A stretch of 64,000 nucleotides of DNA from Streptomyces gobiensis (GCF_021216675.1 NZ_CP086120.1:2586501-2650500); one strand, 5' to 3'; shown: positions 25,557 through 33,662, numbered from the stretch's first letter. A program made the numbers and translations. The notes: generated from the letters alone by a model not told the origin.

Positions 25557-26429
25557 TCAGCGGATCTGCCCGTCGAGGGTATCGAGCCAGCGGGACAGGG
25601 CGGCACCGATCTCGTCCGGTGAGTCTTCCTGGACGGAGTGCAGGCCGGACACGGTGACCTCGGACTGGTTCTTGAAGGTACGTGCGAACTCCCGATCGTC
25701 GCCGGTGAGCGCCATGCCGGGTTCGGCGTTGACGAAGAGCTTCGGGATGTCCGTACCGGGCAAGAACGCGCTGTACTCCTCGACGATGGCGTGCACATCG
25801 GCGGGTTCTCCGTCGATCGGCACCTCGCGGGGCCAGGTGAGGGTGGGGCGCCGGTCCTCGCCTGGAGTGCGGTAGGGCCGTTGGTACTCGGTGAGTTCGG
25901 TATCGGTCAGGGCGCGCAGAATGCCGGCGGGCAGGAAGCCCTCCACGAAGGCGTTCTGCTCGAGAACGAGTTCCTCGCCGGCGGCCGAGCGCCAAGCGCG
26001 GAAATACTCGCCTACCTCACCGAAGCCGGCCCAGGTGTACGGCCGGACGATGGCTTCCATGTAAGCGATACCGGCGACCGCGTCAGGGTGACGGCGGGCC
26101 CAGTCGAAGCCCAGCGCGGATCCCCAGTCATGCACCACGAACACGACGTTGTCGGCCACGCCGAGCTGGTCGAGCAGCGCGTCGAGGTGGCGGCGGTGCT
26201 CGACGAAGCGGTACCGGGCATCGCCGGTGCCAGGCAGCTTGGCCGAGTCGCCCATGCCGATGAGGTCCGGGGCGATGGCCCGCCGCACGCCGGCCACGTG
26301 CGGGATGATGTTGCGCCACACGTAGGACGAGGTCGGGTTGCCGTGCAGGAACACGATCGGGTCGCCTTCACCGGCCTCCAGGTAGGCCATGGTGGTTCCC
26401 AGTACCGTCGCGGTCTTCTTCTCGTACAT
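25557..26429 (-). CDS. Haloalkane dehalogenase
   Basis: A 290-aa alpha/beta hydrolase close to haloalkane dehalogenases (LinB/DhaA type), which hydrolyse halogenated alkanes to alcohol plus halide. The halide-binding pair is N31 (FLHGNPTSSYVWRN) and W102. The nucleophile is D101 in VVHDWGSALGFDW, the catalytic acid probably E125 (AYMEAIVRPY) and the base H264 (SGLHSVQED), as in subfamily HLD-II. No signal peptide. Substrate not inferable. Confidence 0.9.
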   Translation of the reverse strand: MYEKKTATVLGTTMAYLEAGEGDPIVFLHGNPTSSYVWRNIIPHVAGVRRAIAPDLIGMGDSAKLPGTGDARYRFVEHRRHLDALLDQLGVADNVVFVVHDWGSALGFDWARRHPDAVAGIAYMEAIVRPYTWAGFGEVGEYFRAWRSAAGEELVLEQNAFVEGFLPAGILRALTDTELTEYQRPYRTPGEDRRPTLTWPREVPIDGEPADVHAIVEEYSAFLPGTDIPKLFVNAEPGMALTGDDREFARTFKNQSEVTVSGLHSVQEDSPDEIGAALSRWLDTLDGQIR

Positions 26430-26539
26430 TCTGGTCCTTTTCGGGTGGTGGGCAGGCGCGGAGGCGCCATGGGGACACGCGGGAGCGCGCCGTCCGGCAG
26501 GGGGATCGAGAACGTGCCGGACGAACCGGCGTGGGTGTG

Positions 26540-27373
26540 TCAGGCGGGGAACAGGCTGTCGACGAAGCCGCCCAGGTCGACGTGGGAGCGTGCCTCCGGG
26601 TGCGAGCGGTAGATCGCGCCGGCGCGTTCGGCGTGCTCCAGGCGGCGGATCTCAGTGAGTACTTCGGGAAACTCCCGGGCCTGCCGCGCCGAGGTGGCGA
26701 ACACGAGGTCGTGGGGATCCACGCAGCCGCGGCCGACCGCTGTGGCCACCCACTTCCGGCAGCGGCAGGCGTTGGCCTTGTCGAACAGCCCGCACCGGGC
26801 GCGCATCAGGTTGGTGATCCGCTCCCGGGCACGCTGCAGACGCTTGCGGTACGCGGCCGAGGTGATGTCGAGAATCTCCGCCGCGGTCGCATGGTCCAGT
26901 TCCATGATCTCGCCGAGAATGTAGGTCATCCGGTGCTCACGGTCCAGACAGAGCAGCATCGCGAGCGTGCAGCCGACCTTGACCTCCTCGATCAGCAGCC
27001 GCTCCTCGACGTCAGGATGTGGTGTCGCCAGCGGGGACTGTGGCAGGCGGGACAGCTCGGCTTCGAAATCGGTGAAGCTCAGTGCCTGCCGCTCGCCCCG
27101 GGTGCGGGCGATGGACAGAAACTTGTTGGTCGCCACCCGGTACACCCAGGTGGCGAAGGCGCTTTCGGCCCGGAACCGGTCCAGCCGGGTGACCACCTGG
27201 ATCAGCGCCTCCTGAGCCGCGTCCTCGGCATCACGGGGATCGCCGAAGAACCGCACGGCCAGCCGGAACACTTCCGGCTGCACCGCGCGCGCCACCCGCT
27301 CCAGAGCCGCCCGGTCTCCGCCCACAGCCGCCGCCACATCCTCGGCCGTCCCGCCCATTCTCGTGTGTTCCAT
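26540..27373 (-). CDS. ECF sigma factor with Cys-rich C-terminal extension
   Basis: A 277-aa protein. Sigma region 2 (AVQPEVFRLAVRFFGDPRDAEDAAQEALIQVVTRLDRF) and region 4 (LDREHRMTYILGEIMELDHATAAEILDITSAAYRKRLQRARERI) are followed by about 80 extra residues. The extension begins ARCGLFDKANACRCRKWV and continues GCVDPHDLVF, which looks like a metal-binding sensor module fused to the sigma factor. No separate anti-sigma gene is adjacent. It may be autonomous in sensing. Confidence 0.88.
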   Translation of the reverse strand: MEHTRMGGTAEDVAAAVGGDRAALERVARAVQPEVFRLAVRFFGDPRDAEDAAQEALIQVVTRLDRFRAESAFATWVYRVATNKFLSIARTRGERQALSFTDFEAELSRLPQSPLATPHPDVEERLLIEEVKVGCTLAMLLCLDREHRMTYILGEIMELDHATAAEILDITSAAYRKRLQRARERITNLMRARCGLFDKANACRCRKWVATAVGRGCVDPHDLVFATSARQAREFPEVLTEIRRLEHAERAGAIYRSHPEARSHVDLGGFVDSLFPA

Positions 27374-27802
27374 GACCGGTCGTTCCCTTCCTCACCCGGG
27401 CCGGCGTCTGCCGTGCCCGATCCTTCCGTGGAATTAGACGCTCGTGAGCGGGAAGGTGTGACCGGCGCGCTGACGCCGGAGTGACGAGAGAACGCCGGGT
27501 GCATCGGATCCGTGATGCCGTTGTCGACAGGAAACGTGCTGCCCAGCCTGCGAGTGCCGGGACTGTGGGCCGGGTCGAGGGTGAGTTCGCGACCCGCACG
27601 TGATCGAGACTGGTCCCGCGATCCTGACACCCGGGAACCGCGGAAGCACGCCCAGGTCTGCCTGACCAGGCAGAACATGCTCCTCCGCGGTTGCAGTTTT
27701 GGTTGCGTTCATCGGCGTACAGCACCATTCAGAGGCGCCACCAGCCCCTGCATCACCGCAGGTCAGGACGGTCCCGTACGCCCCCGAGCCCCCAGACGAA
27801 GA
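27374..27802. other. Non-coding arm next to att copy 2
   Basis: No gene with support lies here. The last 100 bp (27690-27800) resemble 43466-43585 next to the other tRNA copy: CAGTT(C/T)T-GT, CAGCACC, CCGCAG(G/A)TCAGGAC. A shorter piece (CTCAGTTCTGGTTTCGTTC) follows the vapC gene at about 29263. This is probably the attachment-flanking DNA of the integrated elements. Confidence 0.5.
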
Positions 27803-27859
27803 CTTGGAAAGCGCGTTGGGGGCAACCCCTCATGAGTTCGAATTCTCGTATCCTCCGCC
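27803..27859 (+). repeat. att copy 2: partial tRNA-Ser 3' half
   Basis: Repeats tRNA-Ser(GGA) from the anticodon loop (CTTGGAAAGCG) through the variable arm (TTGGGGGCAACCCCTCA) to the acceptor end TATCCTCCGCC, with an extra T in the T-loop and a few other changes. The 5' half is absent. It is typical of an attachment-site remnant left by an element integrated in the tRNA. Confidence 0.85.
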
Positions 27860-27876
27860 CAGCCTCACCGGGCTGA

Positions 27877-27913
27877 ACGAAGACCCCGACCGCTCAGCGG
27901 CCGGGGCCTTCGT
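27877..27913 (+). terminator. Hairpin following att copy 2
   Basis: ACGAAG-CCCG-CCGCT / AGCGG-CGGGG-CTTCGT stem right after CAGCCTCACCGGGCTGA. The same arrangement recurs at 30403-30467 and, degenerate, at 43641-43700, so it represents DNA that once followed the tRNA gene. Confidence 0.75.
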
Positions 27914-28007
27914 CGTGTGACTCCCGGTCCGGAAACCAACGGTGCTCGTCCACGGTCCAGCGGGTCAACACTGGCCGTGTGGCTGAGCGGTGCCCTGTCC
28001 CTCATAG

Positions 28008-28484
28008 ATGCCGTGCGAAGCGGTCGGCCTGGAGCTGGAGCCGGCGGAGACCGGACAGCTCTCGGCCGTGCGGAGGCAGCGGGATCCGCGGATGCGGGAG
28101 CAGGTGCTGACGGCCTACGAGTACCAGTGCGCTTTCTGCGGCTACGACGGCAGGATCGGCGCCGTGCCGGTCGGCCTGGAGGCCGCGCACGTGCGCTGGT
28201 GGGCGTTCGACGGCCCCGACGACGTCGACAACGGACTGTGCCTGTGCTCGCTGCACCACAAGCTCTTCGACAAGGGCGTCCTCGGCATCGGTGACAGCCA
28301 CCGCATCCTGGTCTCGCAGCGCTTCATCGGCCGCAGCTCCGCCGCCCGCGAACACGTCATAGCGCTCGCCGGCCGCCCGCTCATCGGACCTCAACCGGGT
28401 GCCTGCCCCGTCGCGGCGACCCACCGCTCCTGGCACACAGACCAGGTCTTCCACGGCAGCCCACGCCCCGCCACGGCAGCATGA
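28008..28484 (+). pseudogene. C-terminal HNH remnant of ScoMcrA-like endonuclease
   Basis: About 140 residues with the HNH nuclease core: YQCAFCGYDG, VGLEAAHVRWWAFDGPDDVDN, CSLHHKLFDKGVLGI. This closely matches the C-terminal nuclease domain of the ScoMcrA type, enzymes that cut phosphorothioated or methylated DNA. The N-terminal recognition (SRA/sulfur-binding) domains are missing, and the frame begins just after the att remnant, so the gene was truncated by integration or deletion. The start at 28008 is arbitrary. Confidence 0.75.
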
Positions 28485-28526
28485 TCGCCGAATCGTCGGC
28501 GACCGACTGGTAAGCAGCGCGACACC

Positions 28527-28542
28527 AAGAGTATGGTCTCTT
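28527..28542 (+). promoter_or_regulatory. Candidate VapB autoregulatory operator
   Basis: Inverted repeat AAGAG-TATGGT-CTCTT immediately before the antitoxin start at 28545. Type II antitoxins usually bind such repeats over their own promoter. The inference rests on position only. Confidence 0.45.
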
Positions 28543-28544
28543 GT

Positions 28545-28823
28545 ATGGCGACCAAGAAGGTAACGGTGACGATTCCCGAGGATCTCCTGGACGAGATCCG
28601 TGCGGAGGCGGCAGAGCGGGGCCTGTCGGCGTACGTCGCCGAGGCGCTGCGCTTCAAGCGCGACCGGGACCGGCTGCGAGAACTGGTCGACTGGCTGCAG
28701 GAGGAACACGGCCCCGTCACCGAGGACGAGCGCGCGGCAGCGTTTGTGGAGCTGGAGGACCTCGACGCCGAGCACGAGCGCCGCCGTGCCACCGGAAAGC
28801 AGAACGCCGGAAAGGCCGCGTGA
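28545..28823 (+). CDS. VapB-like antitoxin
   Basis: A 92-aa protein (MATKKVTVTIPEDLLDEIRA). The N-terminal ribbon-helix-helix-like strand VTVTIPEDLLDEIRAEAAERGLSAYVAEALR is followed by an acidic, charged tail that should wrap the toxin. The stop overlaps the GTG start of the PIN toxin (GTGA). It belongs to an intact type II pair inside the island. The ATG at 28533 is an alternative start. Confidence 0.85.
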   Translation: MATKKVTVTIPEDLLDEIRAEAAERGLSAYVAEALRFKRDRDRLRELVDWLQEEHGPVTEDERAAAFVELEDLDAEHERRRATGKQNAGKAA

Positions 28824-29245
28824 AGAAGCGGGCCGGTGAGCACGGGCAGAGGCCGCTCCGTATCTTCGTGCTCGATTGCGAAGCCCTGTCCCTGGCGGTG
28901 CGCGGCGACCGGAAGATGATCGCCTGGCTCGATCTCGCGGCCCGGGGCGAGGCCGAGGTGGTGACGTCTCCGATGACGCTGGTCGAGGCGTACGACGGCA
29001 GAACCACCGAGCGACGCTGGGACTGGGTGCTGTCCCGGCTCAAGGTCACTGACATTGGCAAGGACGAGGCACGCCAGGCCCGTCGGCTCCTGGCCGACAC
29101 CAAGTTGCACGGCCACAAGTACGCGATCGACGCCGTGCTCGCCGTCATCGCGCGACAGCAGAAGGGACAGGTCACCGTCTTCACATCGGACGTGGACGAC
29201 CTGGAGAAGCTGGTTCCGGACACCATCGTCGTCAAGAAGGTATGA
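28820..29245 (+). CDS. PIN-domain (VapC-like) toxin
   Basis: A 141-aa PIN ribonuclease-like protein with the acidic quartet: D19 (FVLDCEALS), E56 (TLVEAYDG), D104 (HKYAIDAVLAV) and D124 (FTSDVDDLEKL). VapC toxins cut tRNA or rRNA and are held by VapB. It is coupled to the antitoxin by a 4-bp overlap. A decayed paralogue with the same N-terminus lies at 43129, beside att copy 3. Confidence 0.87.
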   Translation: MKKRAGEHGQRPLRIFVLDCEALSLAVRGDRKMIAWLDLAARGEAEVVTSPMTLVEAYDGRTTERRWDWVLSRLKVTDIGKDEARQARRLLADTKLHGHKYAIDAVLAVIARQQKGQVTVFTSDVDDLEKLVPDTIVVKKV

Positions 29246-29424
29246 CCCGGCACTCTGGTCTCAGTTCTGGTTTCGTTCGGCCATGCTCATCGTGTCTCCA
29301 TCTGTTGGGCGGGGCCGCACCGACCACCCAGACATCGATGTCGTGGGTGAGCCGATGCTCGGTGTCGCGACGCTGCGCGAGGGAGCGGGGTCTGTGCAGG
29401 TCATGGCTGTGATCGCCGGACGGC

Positions 29425-29835
29425 TCAGCGCAGCTCCTGGATGCGGATCAGGTTGCCCGCGGGATCGCGGACAGCGCAGTCGCGAATCCCGTACGGCTGC
29501 TCGGTCGGCTCCTGGACGACCTCGGCGTCGCTGGCCTGCAGCCGCTCGAAGGTGCCGTCGAGGTCCCTGGTGGCCAGCAGGATCCAGCCGTAGGTGCCCT
29601 TGGCCATCATCTCGACGATGGTGCGGCGCTCATCGTCGGTGATGCCGGGGTCGGCGGCCGGCGGCGCCAGGAGGATGGACGTGCCGGGCTGGTCGGCGGG
29701 GCCGACCGTGATCCAGCGCATCTTGCCGTTTCCGACGTCGTTGCGGACCTCGAAGCCGAGCGTGTCGCGGTAGAAGGCCAGGGATGCGTCCGGGTCGTCG
29801 TGCGGTAGGAAGCTCGCGTGAATGGTGATGTCCAT
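29425..29835 (-). CDS. VOC-family (glyoxalase-like) protein
   Basis: A 136-aa single vicinal-oxygen-chelate protein: MDITIHASFLPHDDPDASLAFYRDTLGFEVRNDV, GTYGWILLATRDLDGTFERL, YGIRDCAVRDPAGNLIRIQEL. Such proteins are metal-dependent dioxygenases, lyases or binding proteins; the reaction is unassigned. The ATG at 29835 gives the usual length. It lies 14 bp downstream of the AraC-type gene, probably one operon. Confidence 0.88.
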   Translation of the reverse strand: MDITIHASFLPHDDPDASLAFYRDTLGFEVRNDVGNGKMRWITVGPADQPGTSILLAPPAADPGITDDERRTIVEMMAKGTYGWILLATRDLDGTFERLQASDAEVVQEPTEQPYGIRDCAVRDPAGNLIRIQELR

Positions 29836-29849
29836 GGTGGTCAGGCTAG

Positions 29850-30362
29850 TTACGGCGCCCTGACCCGCGCTTCTCGATTCCTGATCGGTCTGGTCACCTG
29901 TTTCGCCACGCACGACGGCATCCCCGCCGTCGCACGCGCCGCGTGGCGCCGGTAGGTGCTGGGCGGCACACCGACCAACTCGGTGAAGCGAGTGCTGAAG
30001 GTGCCCAGCGACGCGCAGCCGACCGCGAAACAGACCTCGGTGACGCTGAGGTCGCCACGACGCAGCAGTGCCATCGCGCGCTCGATGCGCCGCGTCATCA
30101 GATAGGCGTACGGCGACTCGCCGTAGGCGCGCCGGAACTCGCGGCTGAGGTGCCCGGCCGACATGTGCGCGCCCCGGGCGAGCGCCTCGACGTCCAGCGG
30201 CTGCGCGTACTCCCGGTCGATCCGGTCGCGGACGCGGCGCAGCCGCGCGAGGTCGCGCAAGTGCTGCGCTGCTGGGGGCACCTCCCGCGGCCGCGAGGCC
30301 GTGGGGGAGGGTCTGCTGCTCACCTGCGCAATCGTGCCACGTCGCACCGGGGTACGCAGCAT
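29850..30362 (-). CDS. AraC-family regulator
   Basis: A 170-aa regulator consisting almost entirely of the AraC double helix-turn-helix (RVRDRIDREYAQPLDVEALARGAHMSAGHLSREFRRAYGESPYAYLMTRR and TEVCFAVGCASLGTFSTRFTELVGVPPSTYRR). It lacks a ligand-binding domain. AraC plus VOC pairs like this are frequent in actinobacteria. A small inverted repeat (GTCCCGA / TCGGGAC, 30368-30389) just upstream of the start is a possible operator. Confidence 0.88.
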   Translation of the reverse strand: MLRTPVRRGTIAQVSSRPSPTASRPREVPPAAQHLRDLARLRRVRDRIDREYAQPLDVEALARGAHMSAGHLSREFRRAYGESPYAYLMTRRIERAMALLRRGDLSVTEVCFAVGCASLGTFSTRFTELVGVPPSTYRRHAARATAGMPSCVAKQVTRPIRNREARVRAP

Positions 30363-30400
30363 TCAGCGTCCCGATATCGCCGTCGGGACAAGGTCTCCGC

Positions 30401-30467
30401 GCAGCCTCACCGGGCTGAACGAAGGCCCCGACCGCTGGAACCTGAGCTCAGCGGTCGGGGCCTTCGT
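30401..30467. terminator. Second copy of post-tRNA hairpin
   Basis: CAGCCTCACCGGGCTGAACG is followed by a perfect 18-bp stem ACGAAGGCCCCGACCGCT / AGCGGTCGGGGCCTTCGT. The sequence duplicates the region after att copy 2 but without any tRNA part. It also lies 20 bp after the GH9 cellulase stop (minus strand) and can end that gene. Confidence 0.85.
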
Positions 30468-30486
30468 CATTCCGTGGTTGCGGGCG

Positions 30487-32412
30487 TCAGGCCTGGCCGT
30501 CCAGGTAGGAGGCCACCCACGCCAGCGGGGCGTTCCAGTTGATGGTGATCTCGTTTGTGGACCAGGACTCGATGTCGTCCACGTAGCACTTCGCCGGGGC
30601 GCAGCCCTTGAGCTTGGTCTGGGCGACCGGGTCGTCGATCGACGAGTTCGGACCGCCCGCCACGGAGCCGGGGGCCGGCTGCGGCAGCTTGGCGTCCTCC
30701 TGCTTGGCCCAGAAGCGGTGGTGCTGGTTGTGCGCGTACCGCTCGCCGTGGCCGGTGACGTACGACAGGCCCATCGGGTTGCGGCCCAGGATGTAGTCCA
30801 TGCCGCTCGTCACCGCGTCGCGGTACTTGGCGTCGCCGGTGATGTCGTGGGCGGTGCCGAGGACGACCATGTTGTTCAGCACCTGGCCGTTGGAGCCCCA
30901 GTCGTAGCCGCTTCCGCCGGGGGCGTACGGGACGCCGTACGCGGCCTTGCGGGCATCGGCGGCGTAGCGGTCGGCGGCCTGGGTGACGGTCTTCTGGACG
31001 GCCTTGACCTCGGCGTCGCCCAGCTTGTTCGGCACGGTGGCCAGGTTCAGGGCGCCGAGCCCGCCGACCGACTGCCAGGAGATGCCGCTGCTCGGGAAGA
31101 GCGCCTTGCTGTCGTTGTGCAGCGGGGACTTCAGCACCGCCTGGCGGTACTCCTTGTCACCGGTGGTGGTGAACAGCTCGGCCGCGGCCCAGTAGAACTC
31201 GTCCTTGACGTCGTAGTCGCTGTAGGCGCCGCCGCCGGTGGTGTCGCCGGGGTCGGCGTACATCTCCGGGTTCTTCTGCGCGGCGTCCCAGGCGGCGCGC
31301 GCGGCCTTCAGGGACTTGGCAGCGAACTCCGCGTCATACGGCTCGAAGAGGCGGGCGGCCTGGGCGGCGGTGGCGGCCAGGTTCAGGGTGGCGGCGGTGG
31401 ACGGCGCGTGCAGCTCGCGCTTGCCCTCGCTCTCGTGGGCCATCAGCGGCAGGGCGGCCCACTCGCTGTCGTGGACCTTGTGGTGGGCCATGCCGGCGAG
31501 CTTCTCGCCCTGGGGCACCTGCATGCTCAGCAGGAAGTCCATCTCCCAGCGGGCCTCGTCCAGGATGTCGGGGGTGCCGTTGCCCTGCTCGGGCACGACG
31601 AGCCGGCCGTCGCCGAGCGCGTCGCCGTCGGCGCCCTCGGCGTGCTGGGTGCGCTCATAGCCGGACATCAGCTGGGCAACGGAGATACCGCCGTTGACCA
31701 CGTACTTTCCGTAGTCACCCGCGTCGTACCAGCCACCGCTGACATCGAGGGTGTAGTCACACACCTTGGGCTGGCAGGGCACCTTCTCGTCGCTGGCCCC
31801 CTTGGCGCCGTCGACGTGGCCGGCGGGGCGGGCGTACTCCTCGCCGACGAGGTCGGCGTCGATCTCGATACCACTGCGGTTGTGGTAGAAGTACGCGAGG
31901 GAATCGGTGCGCAGCTGCGAGTAGAGGTCGTCGGCGATGGTGAACGGCTCGCTCTTCTGGCCGTCGACGGTGACGGTGTAGCCCTCACCGCTCTCGGTGA
32001 CCTTGCTGAAGTCGAAGGTGTGGACCTTCTCGCCGGAGGACCGGTCCGCACCGGCGGGCGTGGTCATCCCCTCGGCCAGCTTCTTGCCGTCCGCGTCGTT
32101 GAGGGACCAGGCCAGCGGCTTCTTGGCCTTGGTCACGAACGTGCCCTTCTTGGGGCTCTCGGTCTGGTACCCAACCTGGTTCACCCGGACGGTCGGGGCG
32201 GGGCCGGTCTTGGAGGCGGCCGGCTTGGAGATCTGCGGCTTGGCCGCCGGTGCGGCGGGGCCGAGCTCGGGGCCGAACTCCGTAAAGGCGAGGGTGGGGA
32301 CGGCGATACCGCCGGCCAGTACACCGGCCACGGTCGCGACAGCCAGCCTGCGGCGTCCGCTGCGGTTCAGCCGGTCAAGCACACGGGCCATACGGGGGAG
32401 CGGGCGAGGCAC
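30487..32412 (-). CDS. Secreted GH9 endoglucanase/cellulase
   Basis: A 641-aa protein. It has a signal peptide with twin arginines (RSGRRRLAVATVAGVLAGGIAVPTLAF), a short Pro/Ala linker, an N-terminal Ig-like CelD_N domain (APTVRVNQVGYQTESPKKGTFV) and a GH9 (alpha/alpha)6 domain. Catalytic-site motifs are SGGWYDAGDYGKYVVNGG (nucleophile/base Asp pair), YVTGHGERYAHNQHHRFW and the C-terminal acid in TNEITINWNAPLAW. No carbohydrate-binding module. The GTG at 32412 has GGAAGG upstream and was preferred to the ATG at 32391. It lies inside the island. Confidence 0.92.
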   Translation of the reverse strand: MPRPLPRMARVLDRLNRSGRRRLAVATVAGVLAGGIAVPTLAFTEFGPELGPAAPAAKPQISKPAASKTGPAPTVRVNQVGYQTESPKKGTFVTKAKKPLAWSLNDADGKKLAEGMTTPAGADRSSGEKVHTFDFSKVTESGEGYTVTVDGQKSEPFTIADDLYSQLRTDSLAYFYHNRSGIEIDADLVGEEYARPAGHVDGAKGASDEKVPCQPKVCDYTLDVSGGWYDAGDYGKYVVNGGISVAQLMSGYERTQHAEGADGDALGDGRLVVPEQGNGTPDILDEARWEMDFLLSMQVPQGEKLAGMAHHKVHDSEWAALPLMAHESEGKRELHAPSTAATLNLAATAAQAARLFEPYDAEFAAKSLKAARAAWDAAQKNPEMYADPGDTTGGGAYSDYDVKDEFYWAAAELFTTTGDKEYRQAVLKSPLHNDSKALFPSSGISWQSVGGLGALNLATVPNKLGDAEVKAVQKTVTQAADRYAADARKAAYGVPYAPGGSGYDWGSNGQVLNNMVVLGTAHDITGDAKYRDAVTSGMDYILGRNPMGLSYVTGHGERYAHNQHHRFWAKQEDAKLPQPAPGSVAGGPNSSIDDPVAQTKLKGCAPAKCYVDDIESWSTNEITINWNAPLAWVASYLDGQA

Positions 32413-32540
32413 CAGGAGGGTCCTTCCGAGGTGGGGTGTGAGAGTTCCGCGGCTTTCCAACCGCCTCACCGACAGTAGGAGGGGGACCTGGTCACAATCG
32501 CCGTACGCGCGAGCGAAGTTGTGAACCTTCGATCGAACGA

Positions 32541-32572
32541 AAGGCGTGTACCTCAATTGAGGTACACGCCTT
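32541..32572. promoter_or_regulatory. Perfect 32-bp palindrome upstream of GH9 gene
   Basis: AAGGCGTGTACCTCAA followed directly by its exact complement TTGAGGTACACGCCTT, with no loop. It is not a CebR-type TGGGAGCGCTCCCA box. It lies about 130 bp upstream of the cellulase start and could be an operator for a dimeric repressor or a bidirectional terminator for the neighbouring relic genes. Confidence 0.55.
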
Positions 32573-32654
32573 GCGGGCGCCCGGTGGGAAGGGTGCTGAG
32601 CGATCTTCAAAGAGCCGAAAAGTCACTCTTTGCAATCGCGTAATGACACAGGCC

Positions 32655-32743
32655 CATCGGATCTGGACACCGTCCGCGCCACCGTCGCTGTCATTGACGC
32701 GGCCTCGCACAGTGCGGCGACCGGAAGGGCGGCCACCGAGTGA
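32655..32743 (+). pseudogene. MobC-like 3' remnant
   Basis: A short frame reads DLDTVRATVAVIDAASHSAATGRAATE then TGA, and the stop overlaps the GTG of the relaxase remnant. Accessory relaxosome proteins of actinomycete elements commonly end this way directly before the relaxase gene. The upstream part of the gene is gone. Confidence 0.55.
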
Positions 32744-32938
32744 TCGCCAAGACCACCAGTGGCAAGGACACCGGCAAACTGATCGTTTATCTCTACGGCT
32801 GCGGCCGGGCCAACGAGCACACCGACCCGCACCTGGTCGCCTCCCGGGACGGCTTCGCCCGCGCGTCGCCGCCACCCGGCATCCCGCCCAACGGCAACCC
32901 GGACGGCTGCCGCTGGGTCGCCGTACGCGTCTGCTTCG
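32740..32938 (+). pseudogene. Relaxase (mobilisation nuclease) remnant
   Basis: The GTG-started frame gives VIAKTTSGKDTGKLIVYLYG, then GRANEHTDPHLVASRDGFA, the standard opening of actinomycete relaxase/mobilisation nucleases. It then jumps to PDGCRWVAVR, a segment that normally lies about 80 residues later. The catalytic His cluster is lost, and the remaining frame to 33225 is unrelated. This is direct evidence of former conjugative DNA. Confidence 0.7.
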
Positions 32939-33085
32939 CCACCAAGCCAGCGCCGACCAGCGCAATCGAGGCAAGGGCGCCGTTTTCGCTGGGTGACCGC
33001 GATGAGGTAGACGGCGGCGACCCCTCGCTGCGCGGCTGGCTCGCCGAGCCCGTGCTGCTGGCCAGGGATCTGGCCGAGCCCCACC

Positions 33086-33124
33086 GAGGGCCCCGACCGC
33101 TCAGGGCGGATTCAAGGGGCCCTC
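33086..33124. repeat. Third, diverged copy of post-tRNA hairpin
   Basis: CCCACCGAGGGCCCCGACCGCTCAGG ... GGGGCCCTCGTCGTGCCG-type text resembles the DNA after att copies 2 and 3. The stem is GAGGGCCCC / GGGGCCCTC. It sits directly after the relaxase relic and 37 bp past the TPR gene stop (minus strand), which it may terminate. Confidence 0.5.
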
Positions 33125-33161
33125 GTCGTGCCGCAGTCTCAGCTGTCTCGGCCGACCAGGC

Positions 33162-33662
33162 TCACATGGTCTCGCTGAGGTCTCTGGAGTACTGCTCGAT
33201 GGGTCGCCGGTACTGCTGCACGTGAGGGTCCTGGCTGGTGGTGGCGAGCAGTCTCAGCAAGATCTGCATGGCTTCGTGATGGTCTTCGGTGTTGAACAGG
33301 GCCATGGCGAGGAATGTCTGAAGAGCCCCGTCGTCGGGGTACTGCGATACGCCGAGACGGAGAGTGTCGACGGCGTCCGTGTACCGACCGAGCACCCGGT
33401 AGGTACTTCCGAGGCCTAGTAATGCGCCACGGCGGACCTCGTCCGACAGCCCGGTCCCGCTCAGACAGCGTTCGTAATAGGGAACAGCCTCGGATTCCAG
33501 CCCCAGCCGGTCGTGGACCGCAGCTGTGTCATACGCCACTTCAGCATCTTCGGGGAATCTCGTAGCCAGAGCCAACAGGTGTTCTCTGGCTTCTTCAAGG
33601 CACCCCTGTTCGCGCAGCCGGACGGCTTCGGCCAGCAGTTCTTCCTTGCTCTGTGCACTCAT
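33162..33662 (-). CDS. Tetratricopeptide-repeat protein
   Basis: A 166-aa soluble protein built of TPR helices: AEAVRLREQGCLEEAREHLLALA, DTAAVHDRLGLESEAVPYYERCL, ALLGLGSTYRVLGRYTDAVDTLRLG and FLAMALFNTEDHHEAMQILLRLL. It is probably a protein-protein adaptor. It is divergent from the ATP-grasp gene with 115 bp between starts, so they may share a regulatory region. The ATG at 33662 was chosen at the start of the first helix. Confidence 0.85.
   Translation of the reverse strand: MSAQSKEELLAEAVRLREQGCLEEAREHLLALATRFPEDAEVAYDTAAVHDRLGLESEAVPYYERCLSGTGLSDEVRRGALLGLGSTYRVLGRYTDAVDTLRLGVSQYPDDGALQTFLAMALFNTEDHHEAMQILLRLLATTSQDPHVQQYRRPIEQYSRDLSETM

Noticed and set aside
30163..32478. 771-aa open frame antisense to the GH9 cellulase
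   Set aside because: It is the mirror of a real GC-rich coding region; the translation is Val/Gly/Leu-rich without domains, while the minus strand has clear GH9 motifs and a signal peptide.
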